Source of the DNA: DATFDN01 sp035685165
GTDB lineage: Bacteria; Pseudomonadota; Alphaproteobacteria; Acetobacterales; Acetobacteraceae
Reading direction: 5' to 3'
Assembly: GCA_035685165.1 (NCBI GenBank)
Contig: DASRBI010000004.1
Coordinates: forward strand, 186,001-250,000
DNA: 64,000 nucleotides
The position numbers were made by a program, and so were the translations under genes. Shown piece after piece: positions 17,226 through 27,403 of the stretch (within the stretch, counting starts at the first letter, position 1; every line of letters begins with the position of its first letter). The notes below the pieces were generated by a model. That model did not search any database. It had not been told where the DNA came from and saw only the letters and a program-made list of their open reading frames with translations.

Positions 17226-18254
17226 TCAGTCGGCGAGCGCGCGGGCGAACGCCTGCACCTGCTCGGGCCATGTCGGCAGCTTGCGCCCGGCTTCCCACGC
17301 CACCTCGCCCATGTCGCGGCGCAGCTCCGGGCTGAAGATCAGCCGGCGCAGCGCCTTCGACAACTGCTCCCAATCGCCCGGCGAGACGACCACGCCGGCC
17401 TCGGGAGGCACCAACGCCGCACCCGCGCCGCCGTTGGTCACGGCGACCGGCAATCCTCGCCGCAGCGCGTCGGCGACGGCGGCGCCGTATGCCTCCCAGT
17501 TGCTGGCGAGCGCGAACAGGTCGGACTCGTTCCACAGCCTGTCGAGCTCGGCGTCGCCGAGCGCGCCGGCGAAGCGCACCTGCGCCTCAATGCGGAGCGA
17601 AGTGGCAAGTTCTTTCAGCGCGCGCGCATGTTCGGGATCGCGCGTGGCCGAACCAACGATGGTCAGCCGCCAGTCGAGATCGAACAGGCGCGCGAGCGCC
17701 CGCAGTAGCACGTCATGGCCCTTTCTTGGTATCAGCGCGCCGACCGAAAGGATCGCGCAGCCCGGGCCGCCCGATCCTTGCGCACGCGGCGCGTCGTCGG
17801 TGCCCGGCACGACCACGCGGATACGCTGCGGGTCGGCGCCGAACTCCTCCGCGAGCCGCCCGGCAACCGCCTCGCTGCTGGCGATCACGCGACGCAGCCG
17901 GGGCAGCAGGCGCAGCGCCGTGTTCCGCAGGGCCGGGCGCGCGGTGTCCGGCACGCCGTCGCCGAGGGCGACCGCGTTATGCACGAAGCCGAGCGCGCCC
18001 GCTTCGGCGAGCGCATCGCCCATGCCGACGAAGGCGGGCAGCGCGAGACCGTCGATCAGCAAGGTCTCGGCACCAGCGAGCGCAACGCGGGCCGCTTCGC
18101 GCGCGGCGTCGTCGGGCGCCGGGTGCGCCGTCGGGATGATGCTCACGGGAACCGACCGGCCGGCCGCGCGCAGGCCCTCGATCATCCGGCGCGCGTAGAA
18201 AAAACCGCCGCTCGGCGAATCGAGCGGAGCGGAAACGATGAACCTGATCTGCAT
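17226..18254 (-). CDS. Glycosyltransferase family 4 protein
   Basis: A 342-residue GT-B fold glycosyltransferase. The C-terminal GT1/GT4 domain has the core ILSVGALIPRKGHDVLLRAL, then WRLTIVGSATRDPEHA and the donor-binding E-x7-E region WNESDLFALASNWEAYGAAVADALRRGLPV. The N-terminal acceptor half begins RFIVSAPLDSPSGGFFYARRMIEGL. It probably adds a nucleotide-sugar-derived hexose to a surface glycan or lipid. It is upstream of otnK on the same strand and diverges from cysQ with start regions overlapping near 18254-18355. Confidence 0.88.
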   Translation of the reverse strand: MQIRFIVSAPLDSPSGGFFYARRMIEGLRAAGRSVPVSIIPTAHPAPDDAAREAARVALAGAETLLIDGLALPAFVGMGDALAEAGALGFVHNAVALGDGVPDTARPALRNTALRLLPRLRRVIASSEAVAGRLAEEFGADPQRIRVVVPGTDDAPRAQGSGGPGCAILSVGALIPRKGHDVLLRALARLFDLDWRLTIVGSATRDPEHARALKELATSLRIEAQVRFAGALGDAELDRLWNESDLFALASNWEAYGAAVADALRRGLPVAVTNGGAGAALVPPEAGVVVSPGDWEQLSKALRRLIFSPELRRDMGEVAWEAGRKLPTWPEQVQAFARALAD

Positions 18255-18354
18255 GGCGCCAGACTGCGCGCAGCCGGGCGCCGCCTCAAGCGGCTGCCGC
18301 TCCGCCGCGCCATCTTCGTTTGCGGGCGGGCAGGCGCGCCCTTATCACCGCACG

Positions 18355-19119
18355 ATGACCGACACCGATCTCCTGGAACTCGCCGCCGGGCTCGCGCTGA
18401 AGGCAGGCGCCGCGATCCTCGCCGTGCGCGCGCACGGCTTCGATCCGCAGCGCAAGTCCGACGCCTCCCCCGTGACGGCGGCCGATCATGCCGCCGAGGC
18501 GGTGATCGTCGCCGGGCTGCGCACGGCGGTGCCGCACATCCCCGTCATCGCCGAGGAGGAAGTGGCGGCCGGCCGGATCACCGCGCCGACGGACGAGTAC
18601 TGGCTGGTCGATCCGCTCGACGGCACCCGCGAGTTCATCGCCGGGCACGACGAGTTCGCCGTGAACATCGGGCTGGTGCGGAACGGCGCTGCTTATCTCG
18701 GCGTGGTCGGCATTCCCGCTCTCGGCGAGCTGTTCGGCGGCATCGTCGGCCGTGGCGCGTGGAAGCGCACCGCAGGTGGCGAGCACCCGGTGCATGTCCG
18801 CAAGCCGCCGCCCGAGGGCGTGACGGTGCTCGCCAGCCGCTATCACGCCAACAACGAGCGGCTGCTGGCGTTCCTGGCCGGGCGGAAGGTGGCGCAGGTG
18901 ATCAATTTCGGCTCGGCCGTGAAGTTCTGCCGGCTGGCCGAGGGTGCGGCCGATCTCTACCCGCGCTTCGGCCGCACGATGGAATGGGACACCGCCGCCC
19001 CGCAGGCGGTGCTGGAGGCGGCGGGCGGAACGGTGCGGACGTTAGAGGGCGCCAGGCTGCTTTACAGCAAGCCGGGCTGGGAAAATCCGCACTTCGTCTG
19101 CACGGGCGCCCCGGAATAG
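18355..19119 (+). CDS. cysQ: 3'(2'),5'-bisphosphate nucleotidase CysQ
   Basis: A 254-residue inositol monophosphatase-fold phosphatase that removes the 3'-phosphate of PAP (3'-phosphoadenosine 5'-phosphate), a by-product of sulfate assimilation. Metal motif EEE at 67-69 followed by the signature WLVDPLDGTREF (D86-P-L-D89-G-T) identifies CysQ, and the second motif is EWDTAAPQAVLEAAGG. Start ATG 18355 gives the usual family N-terminus (LLELAAGLALKAG); the reading upstream of it overlaps the divergent glycosyltransferase start and is unlikely to be translated. Confidence 0.92.
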   Translation: MTDTDLLELAAGLALKAGAAILAVRAHGFDPQRKSDASPVTAADHAAEAVIVAGLRTAVPHIPVIAEEEVAAGRITAPTDEYWLVDPLDGTREFIAGHDEFAVNIGLVRNGAAYLGVVGIPALGELFGGIVGRGAWKRTAGGEHPVHVRKPPPEGVTVLASRYHANNERLLAFLAGRKVAQVINFGSAVKFCRLAEGAADLYPRFGRTMEWDTAAPQAVLEAAGGTVRTLEGARLLYSKPGWENPHFVCTGAPE

Positions 19120-19120
19120 A

Positions 19121-19513
19121 TCAGCCGCGCTGGATCAGCTCGATCGAGACGTTCTCCGGCCCCCGCAGGAAGGCGATCCGCACGCCGGGGCGCATCGTCG
19201 TAGGCTCCAGCGTGAAGCGCACGCCCTTCCCTTTCAGCTCGGCGAAGGCGGCGTCGATATCGGACACGGTGAGCCCAATGTGCTCGAGGCCGAGATAGGG
19301 CGCGTCGGGCGCGGGAGCGGCCGGCGAATCGGCGCGCGGCGTCGCGATGAAGACCTTCTGCGTGCCGCCGAGAATAAGGTCGAAGCGGGTCGTGCCGTCC
19401 GCCTGGGGCGTGCGGATGATTTCGGCGCCAAGCATCTCCTGGTACCAGCGCGCGGTGGCTTCGGGATCGGGGCTACGCAGATGCACATGCTCCCAGGTGT
19501 AGCGCGTCGCCAT
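19121..19513 (-). CDS. VOC family (glyoxalase/bleomycin-resistance-like) protein
   Basis: A 130-residue vicinal oxygen chelate protein: first half EHVHLRSPDPEATARWYQEMLG, second half YLGLEHIGLTVSDIDAAFAELKGKGVRF and C-terminal IAFLRGPENVSIELIQR. His/Glu metal ligands occur at the usual places (HVHL, EHIGL, SIELI), so it is a probable metal-dependent lyase, isomerase or dioxygenase. It resembles lactoylglutathione lyase-like proteins, but the substrate is not defined. It converges with cysQ one base apart. Confidence 0.88.
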   Translation of the reverse strand: MATRYTWEHVHLRSPDPEATARWYQEMLGAEIIRTPQADGTTRFDLILGGTQKVFIATPRADSPAAPAPDAPYLGLEHIGLTVSDIDAAFAELKGKGVRFTLEPTTMRPGVRIAFLRGPENVSIELIQRG

Positions 19514-19614
19514 CGGTTCCTCCCTTGGTGCGAGGGGGCGATTAGCTCATTGCTGTGCGCGCGGTTCAAGCCGCCGGGCTTCCCTTCGCGCCGCCGCGTC
19601 CCCAGTATCGCCCC

Positions 19615-20289
19615 ATGTCGCGCCGCACCGTGGAGATCACGCCTGACCTCGTGCTGCGGGCCTATCGCCACGGGCTGTTTCCGATGGCGGAGACGCGGCG
19701 GGGCGACCGGCTTTATTGGCTGGACCCCGAGACGCGCGGAATCCTGCCGCTCGATAGCTTCCACCTGCCACGACGGCTGGCGCGCAGCGCGCTCTCCGGC
19801 CAGTTCGAGGTGACGGCGGATCGCGATTTCGCCGCCACCATCGCGGGCTGCGCCTCCCCGGCGCCCGGGCGCGAGGACACCTGGATCAACCCGCTCATCG
19901 AGGAGCTGTTCGGCGAACTGCACGGGCTGGGCTACGCGCATTCCGTGGAGTGCCGGCTCGGCGGGGAGCTGGTGGGCGGCCTGTACGGCGTCGCGATCGG
20001 CGGCGTGTTCTTCGGCGAGAGCATGTTCAGCTTCGTGCGCGACAGTTCCAAGGTCGCGCTTGTGCATCTGGTGGCGCGCCTGCGACTCGGCGGATTCCGG
20101 CTGCTCGATACGCAGTTCGTGACCGACCATCTGGCGCGGTTCGGCGCTGTCGAGGTGGCGCGGGAGGAGTACCGCGCCCGGCTCGCGGCGGCGCTGGCGG
20201 CGGACGCGCGCTGGCTGGCGCATCCCGACCCGGAGCTCCTGCGGGCGGAAATCCGCCGGATGGGGTCCCGCACCGGGCCGACGCGTTAG
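19615..20289 (+). CDS. aat: Leucyl/phenylalanyl-tRNA-protein transferase
   Basis: A 224-residue Aat, which adds Leu or Phe from aminoacyl-tRNA to N-terminal Lys/Arg and marks proteins for ClpS/ClpAP. Signature parts are LRAYRHGLFPMAE, YWLDPETRGILPLDSFH, TWINPLIEELFGELHGLGYAHSVE, the GGLYGVAIGGVFFGESMFS core and RLLDTQFVTDHLARFGA. ATG 19615 is the family start; an upstream in-frame reading is less likely. Full length. Confidence 0.96.
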   Translation: MSRRTVEITPDLVLRAYRHGLFPMAETRRGDRLYWLDPETRGILPLDSFHLPRRLARSALSGQFEVTADRDFAATIAGCASPAPGREDTWINPLIEELFGELHGLGYAHSVECRLGGELVGGLYGVAIGGVFFGESMFSFVRDSSKVALVHLVARLRLGGFRLLDTQFVTDHLARFGAVEVAREEYRARLAAALAADARWLAHPDPELLRAEIRRMGSRTGPTR

Positions 20290-20311
20290 CGGCGACGGGA
20301 GGAGCATGGCC

Positions 20312-22345
<2,034 letters not shown>

Positions 22346-22372
22346 TCACCTGCGCCGCCGAGCCCCCGGAAT

Positions 22373-22478
22373 TTCGTCCGAAACTGGCACATGGCTGCGC
22401 GTCATTCGGTCGATTGCGCCGGATCGGCCCAGGAATTCCGTACGAACCGCGCCACACGGGCCGGGACTTTCGTACGAT
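22373..22478. repeat. Three phased TTCGTACGAA-like sites
   Basis: Copies are TTCGTCCGAA (22373-22382), TCCGTACGAA (22437-22446) and TTCGTACGAT (22469-22478). The consensus is the palindrome TTCGTACGAA, with one mismatch in each copy. Centres are 64.0 and 32.0 bases apart, close to whole helical turns, so the sites face the same side of DNA. Confidence 0.45.
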
Positions 22479-22562
22479 CGGCGGCTCGCCATGCTAGCCG
22501 GTGCTCCCTTGGACTACGGGGGTCGCACAGCTCCACTTCCTAAGCCGGACCGCAAACGCGTG

Positions 22563-22596
22563 CCCCCTCCCCTTGGCGCGGGCGTTGGGGAGGGGG
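22563..22596. repeat. GC-rich inverted repeat
   Basis: CCCCCTCCCC at 22563-22572 pairs perfectly with GGGGAGGGGG at 22587-22596 around a 14-base loop. Such C-rich/G-rich hairpins are frequent in alphaproteobacterial intergenic repeats. It lacks a T-run and is not called a terminator. Confidence 0.5.
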
Positions 22597-22647
22597 GAGG
22601 GGTCGGACCGGCACTGGCGGCGGGAGCTATCACTTGTAGGTAACCAT

Positions 22648-22668
22648 TTGGTTGTTTCCAACAACCAA
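22648..22668. repeat. Nine-pair hairpin with an alternative fold
   Basis: TTGGTTGTT (22648-22656) pairs with AACAACCAA (22660-22668) around TCC. The left arm could instead pair as AACCA / TGGTT at 22642-22653, so two exclusive folds are possible. It sits 64 bases before ogt. Confidence 0.45.
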
Positions 22669-22731
22669 CACGCTTGCACCCGTCGCGCCCCTCCCTTGAC
22701 TCCCCCCCGCCTGCCCGCGCCCCATCCGCGA

Positions 22732-23193
22732 ATGCCCCAGCTCTCGCTCCACACCCCGATCGGCGACCTGACGGTTTCCGAAGAAAGCGGCGCCATCGTC
22801 GCCATCGACTGGGGCTGGGGGCGCGACCAGGACGAAACCCCGCTCCTGCGTGCCGCGCGCAGACAGTTGTTCGCCTATTTCGACGGCGCGCTGACCAGCT
22901 TCGACCTGCCGCTCGCCCCTCCCGGCACGCCCTATCAGCGCCGCGTCTGGGCCGCGCTCCAGGCGATCCCCTACGGTGAGACCCGCACCTACCGGCAGAT
23001 CGCCGCCGCGGCGGGCGGGGTCGCGCGCTCGGTCGGGCAGGCCAACGGCAACAACCCGATCCCCATCATCATCCCCTGCCACCGGGTGGTCGCCGCCGGC
23101 GGCCTGGGTGGCTATTCCGGCGGCGACGGGCTTGATACGAAGCGCTGGCTGCTGAACCTCGAAGCCAGCGCCCGCGGAGACACGACCAGATGA
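22732..23193 (+). CDS. ogt: Methylated-DNA-protein cysteine methyltransferase
   Basis: A 153-residue O6-alkylguanine-DNA alkyltransferase that repairs alkylated guanine by moving the alkyl group to its active Cys116 in IPCHRVVAA. Preceding motifs YQRRVWAALQAIPYGETRTY (helix-turn-helix), GQANGNNP and the Arg finger region ARSVG are complete. The start at ATG 22732 (MPQLSLHTPIGDL) gives family length; a longer frame upstream is Pro-rich and unlikely. The stop overlaps the start of qor by ATGA, so the two are co-translated. Confidence 0.93.
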   Translation: MPQLSLHTPIGDLTVSEESGAIVAIDWGWGRDQDETPLLRAARRQLFAYFDGALTSFDLPLAPPGTPYQRRVWAALQAIPYGETRTYRQIAAAAGGVARSVGQANGNNPIPIIIPCHRVVAAGGLGGYSGGDGLDTKRWLLNLEASARGDTTR

Positions 23194-24164
23194 CAAAGGC
23201 CATTCGCATCCACGCCTATGGCGGCCCCGACGTGATGAAGTGGGAGGACGTTCCGACGCCCGAGCCCGGACCGGGCGAGGCGCTGGTGCGCCACGAGGCG
23301 GTGGGGCTGAACTACATCGACGTCTATTTCCGCACCGGGCTCTACAAGGCGCCTTCCCTGCCGTCCGGAATCGGCATGGAAGGCGCGGGCACCGTGGTTG
23401 CGGTCGGCAAGGGCGTGACGCTCGTCGCGCCCGGCGACCGCGTCGCCTATGCGGGCGGCCCGGTGGGCGCCTATGCGACCGAGCGGGTCATCAGCGCCGA
23501 CCGGCTCGTCAAAATCCCCGACGGGATCGACTTCAAGACCGCCGCCGCCATGATGCTGCAAGGCATGACGGCGCAGTACCTCATCCGCCGCACGCACCGC
23601 GTGCAGGCGGGCGAGACCGTCGTCGTGCACGCCGCCGCGGGCGGCGTCGGCCTGATTCTCTGCCAGTGGATCAAGCACCTGGGCGCGACCGTGATCGGCG
23701 TTGTGTCGACCGAGGCGAAGGCGACGCTTGCGCGCGCGCACGGCGCAGCGCACGCCGTGGTCGGCTATGACAACCTCGTTGCCGAGGTGAAGCGGATCAC
23801 CGGCGGCGCGATGGTCCCGGTCGTCTACGACAGCATCGGCAAGGACACCTTCACCGCTAGCCTCGATTGCCTCGCGCCGCTCGGGCTGATGGTGAGCTTC
23901 GGTAACGCCTCGGGGCCGGTGCCGCCGGTCGATATCTCGATCCTGTCGGCCAAAGGCAGCCTGTTTCTCACCCGCCCGAGTCTCGCGAGCTACACCGCCA
24001 AGCGCGCCGACCTCGAAGCCTGCGCCAATGATTTGTTCGATGTGGTGCGCTCCGGCGCCGTTAAGATCAACGTCAACCAGAGCTTCGCGCTGAAGGACGC
24101 CGCTCAGGCGCACGCGGCTCTCGAGGCGCGGCAGACGACCGGCAGCACCGTGCTGCTGCCGTAA
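23190..24164 (+). CDS. qor: NADPH:quinone oxidoreductase (zinc-less MDR family)
   Basis: A 324-residue quinone oxidoreductase of the medium-chain dehydrogenase/reductase superfamily. The N-terminus MTKAIRIHAYGGPDVMKWEDVP and the domain motif EAVGLNYIDVYFRTGLYK are typical, and the NADPH-binding loop HAAAGGVGLILCQW lies near 146-159. Zn-binding cysteines are absent, as in QOR. It should reduce quinones or alkenals with NADPH in the cytoplasm. The ATG overlaps the ogt stop. Confidence 0.93.
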   Translation: MTKAIRIHAYGGPDVMKWEDVPTPEPGPGEALVRHEAVGLNYIDVYFRTGLYKAPSLPSGIGMEGAGTVVAVGKGVTLVAPGDRVAYAGGPVGAYATERVISADRLVKIPDGIDFKTAAAMMLQGMTAQYLIRRTHRVQAGETVVVHAAAGGVGLILCQWIKHLGATVIGVVSTEAKATLARAHGAAHAVVGYDNLVAEVKRITGGAMVPVVYDSIGKDTFTASLDCLAPLGLMVSFGNASGPVPPVDISILSAKGSLFLTRPSLASYTAKRADLEACANDLFDVVRSGAVKINVNQSFALKDAAQAHAALEARQTTGSTVLLP

Positions 24165-24172
24165 CGCAGTCC

Positions 24173-25636
24173 GTGCCGCCGTCCCGCCAAACACTCAGGG
24201 TTTCCGCGCGCTCACGCACCACGGCGATGATCGTCGCCTGCGCGCTGTTCATGCAGAATTTGGACTCCACGGTCATCGCCACGGCGCTGCCGACGATGGC
24301 GAAAGCGTTCGGCGCCGACCCGGTGCGGATGAACGTCGCGCTCACCGCCTATCTTCTGAGCGTCGCGGTGTTCATCCCGGCGAGCGGCTGGGCGGCCGAC
24401 CGCTTCGGCGCGCGCACGGTGTTCTGCGCCGCGATCGCCGTGTTCACGGTCGGCTCGGTGCTGTGCGGACGGGCCGACACGCTCGCCTTCCTGATCGCCG
24501 CGCGCATCCTGCAAGGCGCCGGCGGCGCGCTGATGGTCCCCGTCGGGCGGCTCGTGCTGTTGCGGACGGTGGAACGGAGCGAGCTCGTGGCGGTGATGGC
24601 CTGGCTCACCATGCCGGCGCTGCTTGGCCCCGTGCTCGGACCGCCGGTGGGCGGTTTCATCGTCACCTACGCCTCCTGGCGCTGGATTTTCGACATCAAC
24701 GTGCCGATCGGCGTGCTCGGCATCGTGCTCGTGCTGCTGTTCATCGAGGAGGTGAAGGAGGGCGGACCGCGCAAGTTCGACTGGCTCGGCCTGATCCTCT
24801 CGGGCGCGTGCCTGTCGGGGCTGATCTTCGGGCTGGAGACGGCGGGACGCGGCGTGATCGCGCCTTGGGTGACATGGGCGCTGCTCGGCGGCGGCCTTGC
24901 CTCGGGCCTCCTTTACTTCTGGCACGCGCGGCACCACCCGGCGCCCCTGCTCGACTTGTCGCTGATGCGCCTGCCCTGCTTCGGTGTGTGCCTCAGCACC
25001 ATGATGCTGTTCCGCATCGGCATCGGCGCCATCCCGTTCCTGCTGCCCTTGATGCTGCAAGTGGGGTTCGACCGCACGGCGGCGCAGAGCGGCATGATTA
25101 CGTTCGCCAGTTCCGCCGGGGCGCTGGTGATGAAGCCGGTGGCGACACGGGCGCTGCGGGCGTTCGGCTTCCGCGAGACGCTGATCCGCAACGGCGTGCT
25201 CTCGGCCGTTCTGCTCGCCCTCACCGCCGCGTTCCGCCCGACTTGGCCGGCGGCGGCGATCTATGCGGTGCTGCTGGTCGGCGGGTTCTTCCGCTCCTTG
25301 CAGTTCACGGCGATGAACACGCTCGCCTATGGCGACGTGCCGCGGTCGAAGATGAGCGCGGCGACCTCGCTCTACACGACAGCCCAGCAGCTCGCGGCGA
25401 CGCTCGGCATCTCGGCCGGCGCGCTGGCGCTGGAGGTGGCGATGATGCTGTCCGGCAACCGCACACCGACCAACTGGGATTTCAGCGTCGGGTTCCTCGC
25501 GGTCTCGCTGTTCACGCTCGCCGCCGCGCCGATCGCACTGCTTCTGCCGCGCGGCGCGGGCGACGATCTCGCCGGGCGTCAGGTAACGCCGCTGCCTGCC
25601 GCGCCGGCCGCCGCCGCGGCGAAGGCCGCGGAATGA
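24173..25636 (+). CDS. MFS transporter, DHA2 (14-TM drug:H+ antiporter-like) family
   Basis: A 487-residue major facilitator protein with about 14 hydrophobic segments. Motif D1/A-like LDSTVIATALPTMAKAFG in TM1, WAADRFGARTVF (motif A) between TM2 and TM3, RILQGAGGALMVPVGRLVLLR (motif B) and a motif C GPVLGPPVGGF in TM5 place it in DHA2 (EmrB/QacA-like). The reading frame opens with GTG at 24173, nine bases after the qor stop. Substrate is unknown; it converges with the emrB gene at 25762. Confidence 0.88.
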   Translation: MPPSRQTLRVSARSRTTAMIVACALFMQNLDSTVIATALPTMAKAFGADPVRMNVALTAYLLSVAVFIPASGWAADRFGARTVFCAAIAVFTVGSVLCGRADTLAFLIAARILQGAGGALMVPVGRLVLLRTVERSELVAVMAWLTMPALLGPVLGPPVGGFIVTYASWRWIFDINVPIGVLGIVLVLLFIEEVKEGGPRKFDWLGLILSGACLSGLIFGLETAGRGVIAPWVTWALLGGGLASGLLYFWHARHHPAPLLDLSLMRLPCFGVCLSTMMLFRIGIGAIPFLLPLMLQVGFDRTAAQSGMITFASSAGALVMKPVATRALRAFGFRETLIRNGVLSAVLLALTAAFRPTWPAAAIYAVLLVGGFFRSLQFTAMNTLAYGDVPRSKMSAATSLYTTAQQLAATLGISAGALALEVAMMLSGNRTPTNWDFSVGFLAVSLFTLAAAPIALLLPRGAGDDLAGRQVTPLPAAPAAAAAKAAE

Positions 25637-25761
25637 CGGACGACCCCGTCATGATCGCCGAAGGGCGACCATCCACGCCTCCCTGATGCCACCCGCAGCA
25701 AGAAGCCGTGCCTGCTCGCATTCGCGAGCTTGACGGCGGAAACCTCCGAACCGGAGATTGC

Positions 25762-27387
25762 TCAATCCAGCGCGGCGTGCGTATCGACCGGCGCCGCCAT
25801 TCCGTGCTTCGAGGGCCCGCGCATCAGGAGCAACAGCAAGAGCGCCGGCGCGGTGGAATAGATCATCAGCTTATAGTCGTCGAGGTAAGCGGTGATCTGC
25901 GCTTGCTGATTGATGATCCGGTCGAGCAGCGCAGCGCCGTGCCGGGTGGCGGGGTCGAGCAGCGCCGCGGCCGGGCTGGTTTGCAGCGCGCGCGCGAACG
26001 GGTTGATGTGCGCGCCGATCATCTCGTGCAGCGCCTGCGTGTTGTGCGCCAGCATGAACGAGGTCACGGACACGCCGATCGCCGCGCCGATGTTCCGCAT
26101 CAGGCTGAATAGCGCCGCCGCCTCGGTGCGCGCCTCGGGCGCGAGCGTGGCGAAGGCCAGCACCTGCAAGGGCGTGAACACGAGGCCGAGGCCCGCGCCC
26201 TGCACCATGATGGTGAACACGATCCGCGTCTGGCTCACGTCGGGCGTCCAGCCCGTCATGCTCCATTGCGATAGACAGAGCAGGATCACGCCGACGCCCA
26301 TGAGAATCCTCGGATCAACCCGTCCGGACAGCCGGCCGCCGAGGATCATCGAGCCCATCGTGCCGATGCCGCGCGGCGCCATCACGAGCCCGGCGGTCGC
26401 CACCGGATAGTCGGCAAGCGTCTGCAGCCAGGGCGCCATCAGCGAGGAGCTGGAGACGAGGATCGTCCCCATCGCGAACATCATCAGCAGGCCCGAGCTG
26501 AAATTGCGGTCCTTGAACAGGGCCGGCCGGATGAACGGGTGCCGCGCCGACCACATGTGGACGATGAACAAGTAGATGCCGAGCGCGCCGAGCGTGGCTT
26601 CGACGATGATCTCGCGCGAGCTGAACCAGTCCTGATCCTGGCCGCGATCCAGCATGAGCTGGAACGACCCGAGCCCGAGCGCCAGCACGGCGAAGCCGAG
26701 CCAGTCGAAGCGCATCGGCGTGCCCTTGCTGTCCGGCATGCAGAACAGGAGGCCGAGCGTGGCGAGCACGCCGAACGGCAGGTTGACGTAGAACACCCAG
26801 CGCCAGTTGTAGAGCTCGGTCAGGTAGCCGCCGAGCGTCGGGCCGAGGATCGGCCCGATCATCACGCCGACACCCCAGATCGCCATCGCCTGCCCGCGCT
26901 GCTCGGCCGGGTAGATGTCGAGCATAGTGGCTTGCGACAACGGCACGAGCGCCGCGCCGCACATCCCTTGCAGCAGCCGGCAGAGCACCATCTGGTCGAG
27001 CGACTGCGCCGCGCCGCACATCATCGAGGCGATGGTGAAGCCGATCAGGCAGGTGACGAACAGCTTCTTGCGCCCGAAGCGCATGGCGAGCCAGCCGACG
27101 GGCGCCGTCATGATGGCGGCGGCGATGATGTAGGACGTCAGAACCCAGGTGATCTCGTCGAAGCTCGCCGACAGGCTGCCCTGCATGTAGGGCAGCGCCA
27201 CGTTGGCGATCGTCTGGTCGAGCGCCTGCATGAGCGTCGCCAGCATGGTGCAGAGCGTGATGATCCCCCGGAAGCGCACGGGCTCGTGCGCCCTGCTTGC
27301 CGCGGCGGGACCGCCCGGCGGCGCGGCGGGGCGAACGCTGACGTTCACCTTGCCGGTGCCCCGGACGGGCGCGGCGTGCGCCGGCAC
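25762..27387 (-). CDS. emrB: EmrB-type MFS multidrug efflux transporter
   Basis: A 541-residue 14-TM DHA2 transporter. TM1 holds LMQALDQTIANVALPYMQG, motif A is WLAMRFGRKKLF, motif B is RLLQGMCGAALVPLSQATMLD and motif C GPILGPTLGGYLTE, all as in EmrB. A central cytoplasmic loop and TRTEAAALFSLMRNIGAAIGVS are present. It is directly downstream of an EmrA-type adaptor (16 bases between stop and start) and should expel hydrophobic drugs or toxins with an outer membrane channel encoded elsewhere. Confidence 0.93.
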   Translation of the reverse strand: MPAHAAPVRGTGKVNVSVRPAAPPGGPAAASRAHEPVRFRGIITLCTMLATLMQALDQTIANVALPYMQGSLSASFDEITWVLTSYIIAAAIMTAPVGWLAMRFGRKKLFVTCLIGFTIASMMCGAAQSLDQMVLCRLLQGMCGAALVPLSQATMLDIYPAEQRGQAMAIWGVGVMIGPILGPTLGGYLTELYNWRWVFYVNLPFGVLATLGLLFCMPDSKGTPMRFDWLGFAVLALGLGSFQLMLDRGQDQDWFSSREIIVEATLGALGIYLFIVHMWSARHPFIRPALFKDRNFSSGLLMMFAMGTILVSSSSLMAPWLQTLADYPVATAGLVMAPRGIGTMGSMILGGRLSGRVDPRILMGVGVILLCLSQWSMTGWTPDVSQTRIVFTIMVQGAGLGLVFTPLQVLAFATLAPEARTEAAALFSLMRNIGAAIGVSVTSFMLAHNTQALHEMIGAHINPFARALQTSPAAALLDPATRHGAALLDRIINQQAQITAYLDDYKLMIYSTAPALLLLLLMRGPSKHGMAAPVDTHAALD

Positions 27388-27403
27388 GCCGGAACGGGGT
27401 GCA

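Larger units (their letters stand above)
22346..22731. other. Repeat-rich intergenic stretch upstream of ogt
   Basis: This 386-base gap holds no credible gene. It carries three near-palindromic TTCGTACGAA-type sites at exact 64- and 32-base spacing (22373-22478), a GC-rich ten-pair hairpin (22563-22596), and a nine-pair hairpin with a three-base loop (22648-22668). A short Met-start reading on either strand lacks a ribosome site. Regulation of ogt is the likeliest role. Confidence 0.6.

Noticed and set aside
22563..22596. A terminator after the DUF255 gene
   Set aside because: The hairpin is perfect, but no T-run follows on either strand and it lies over 200 bases from the gene end.
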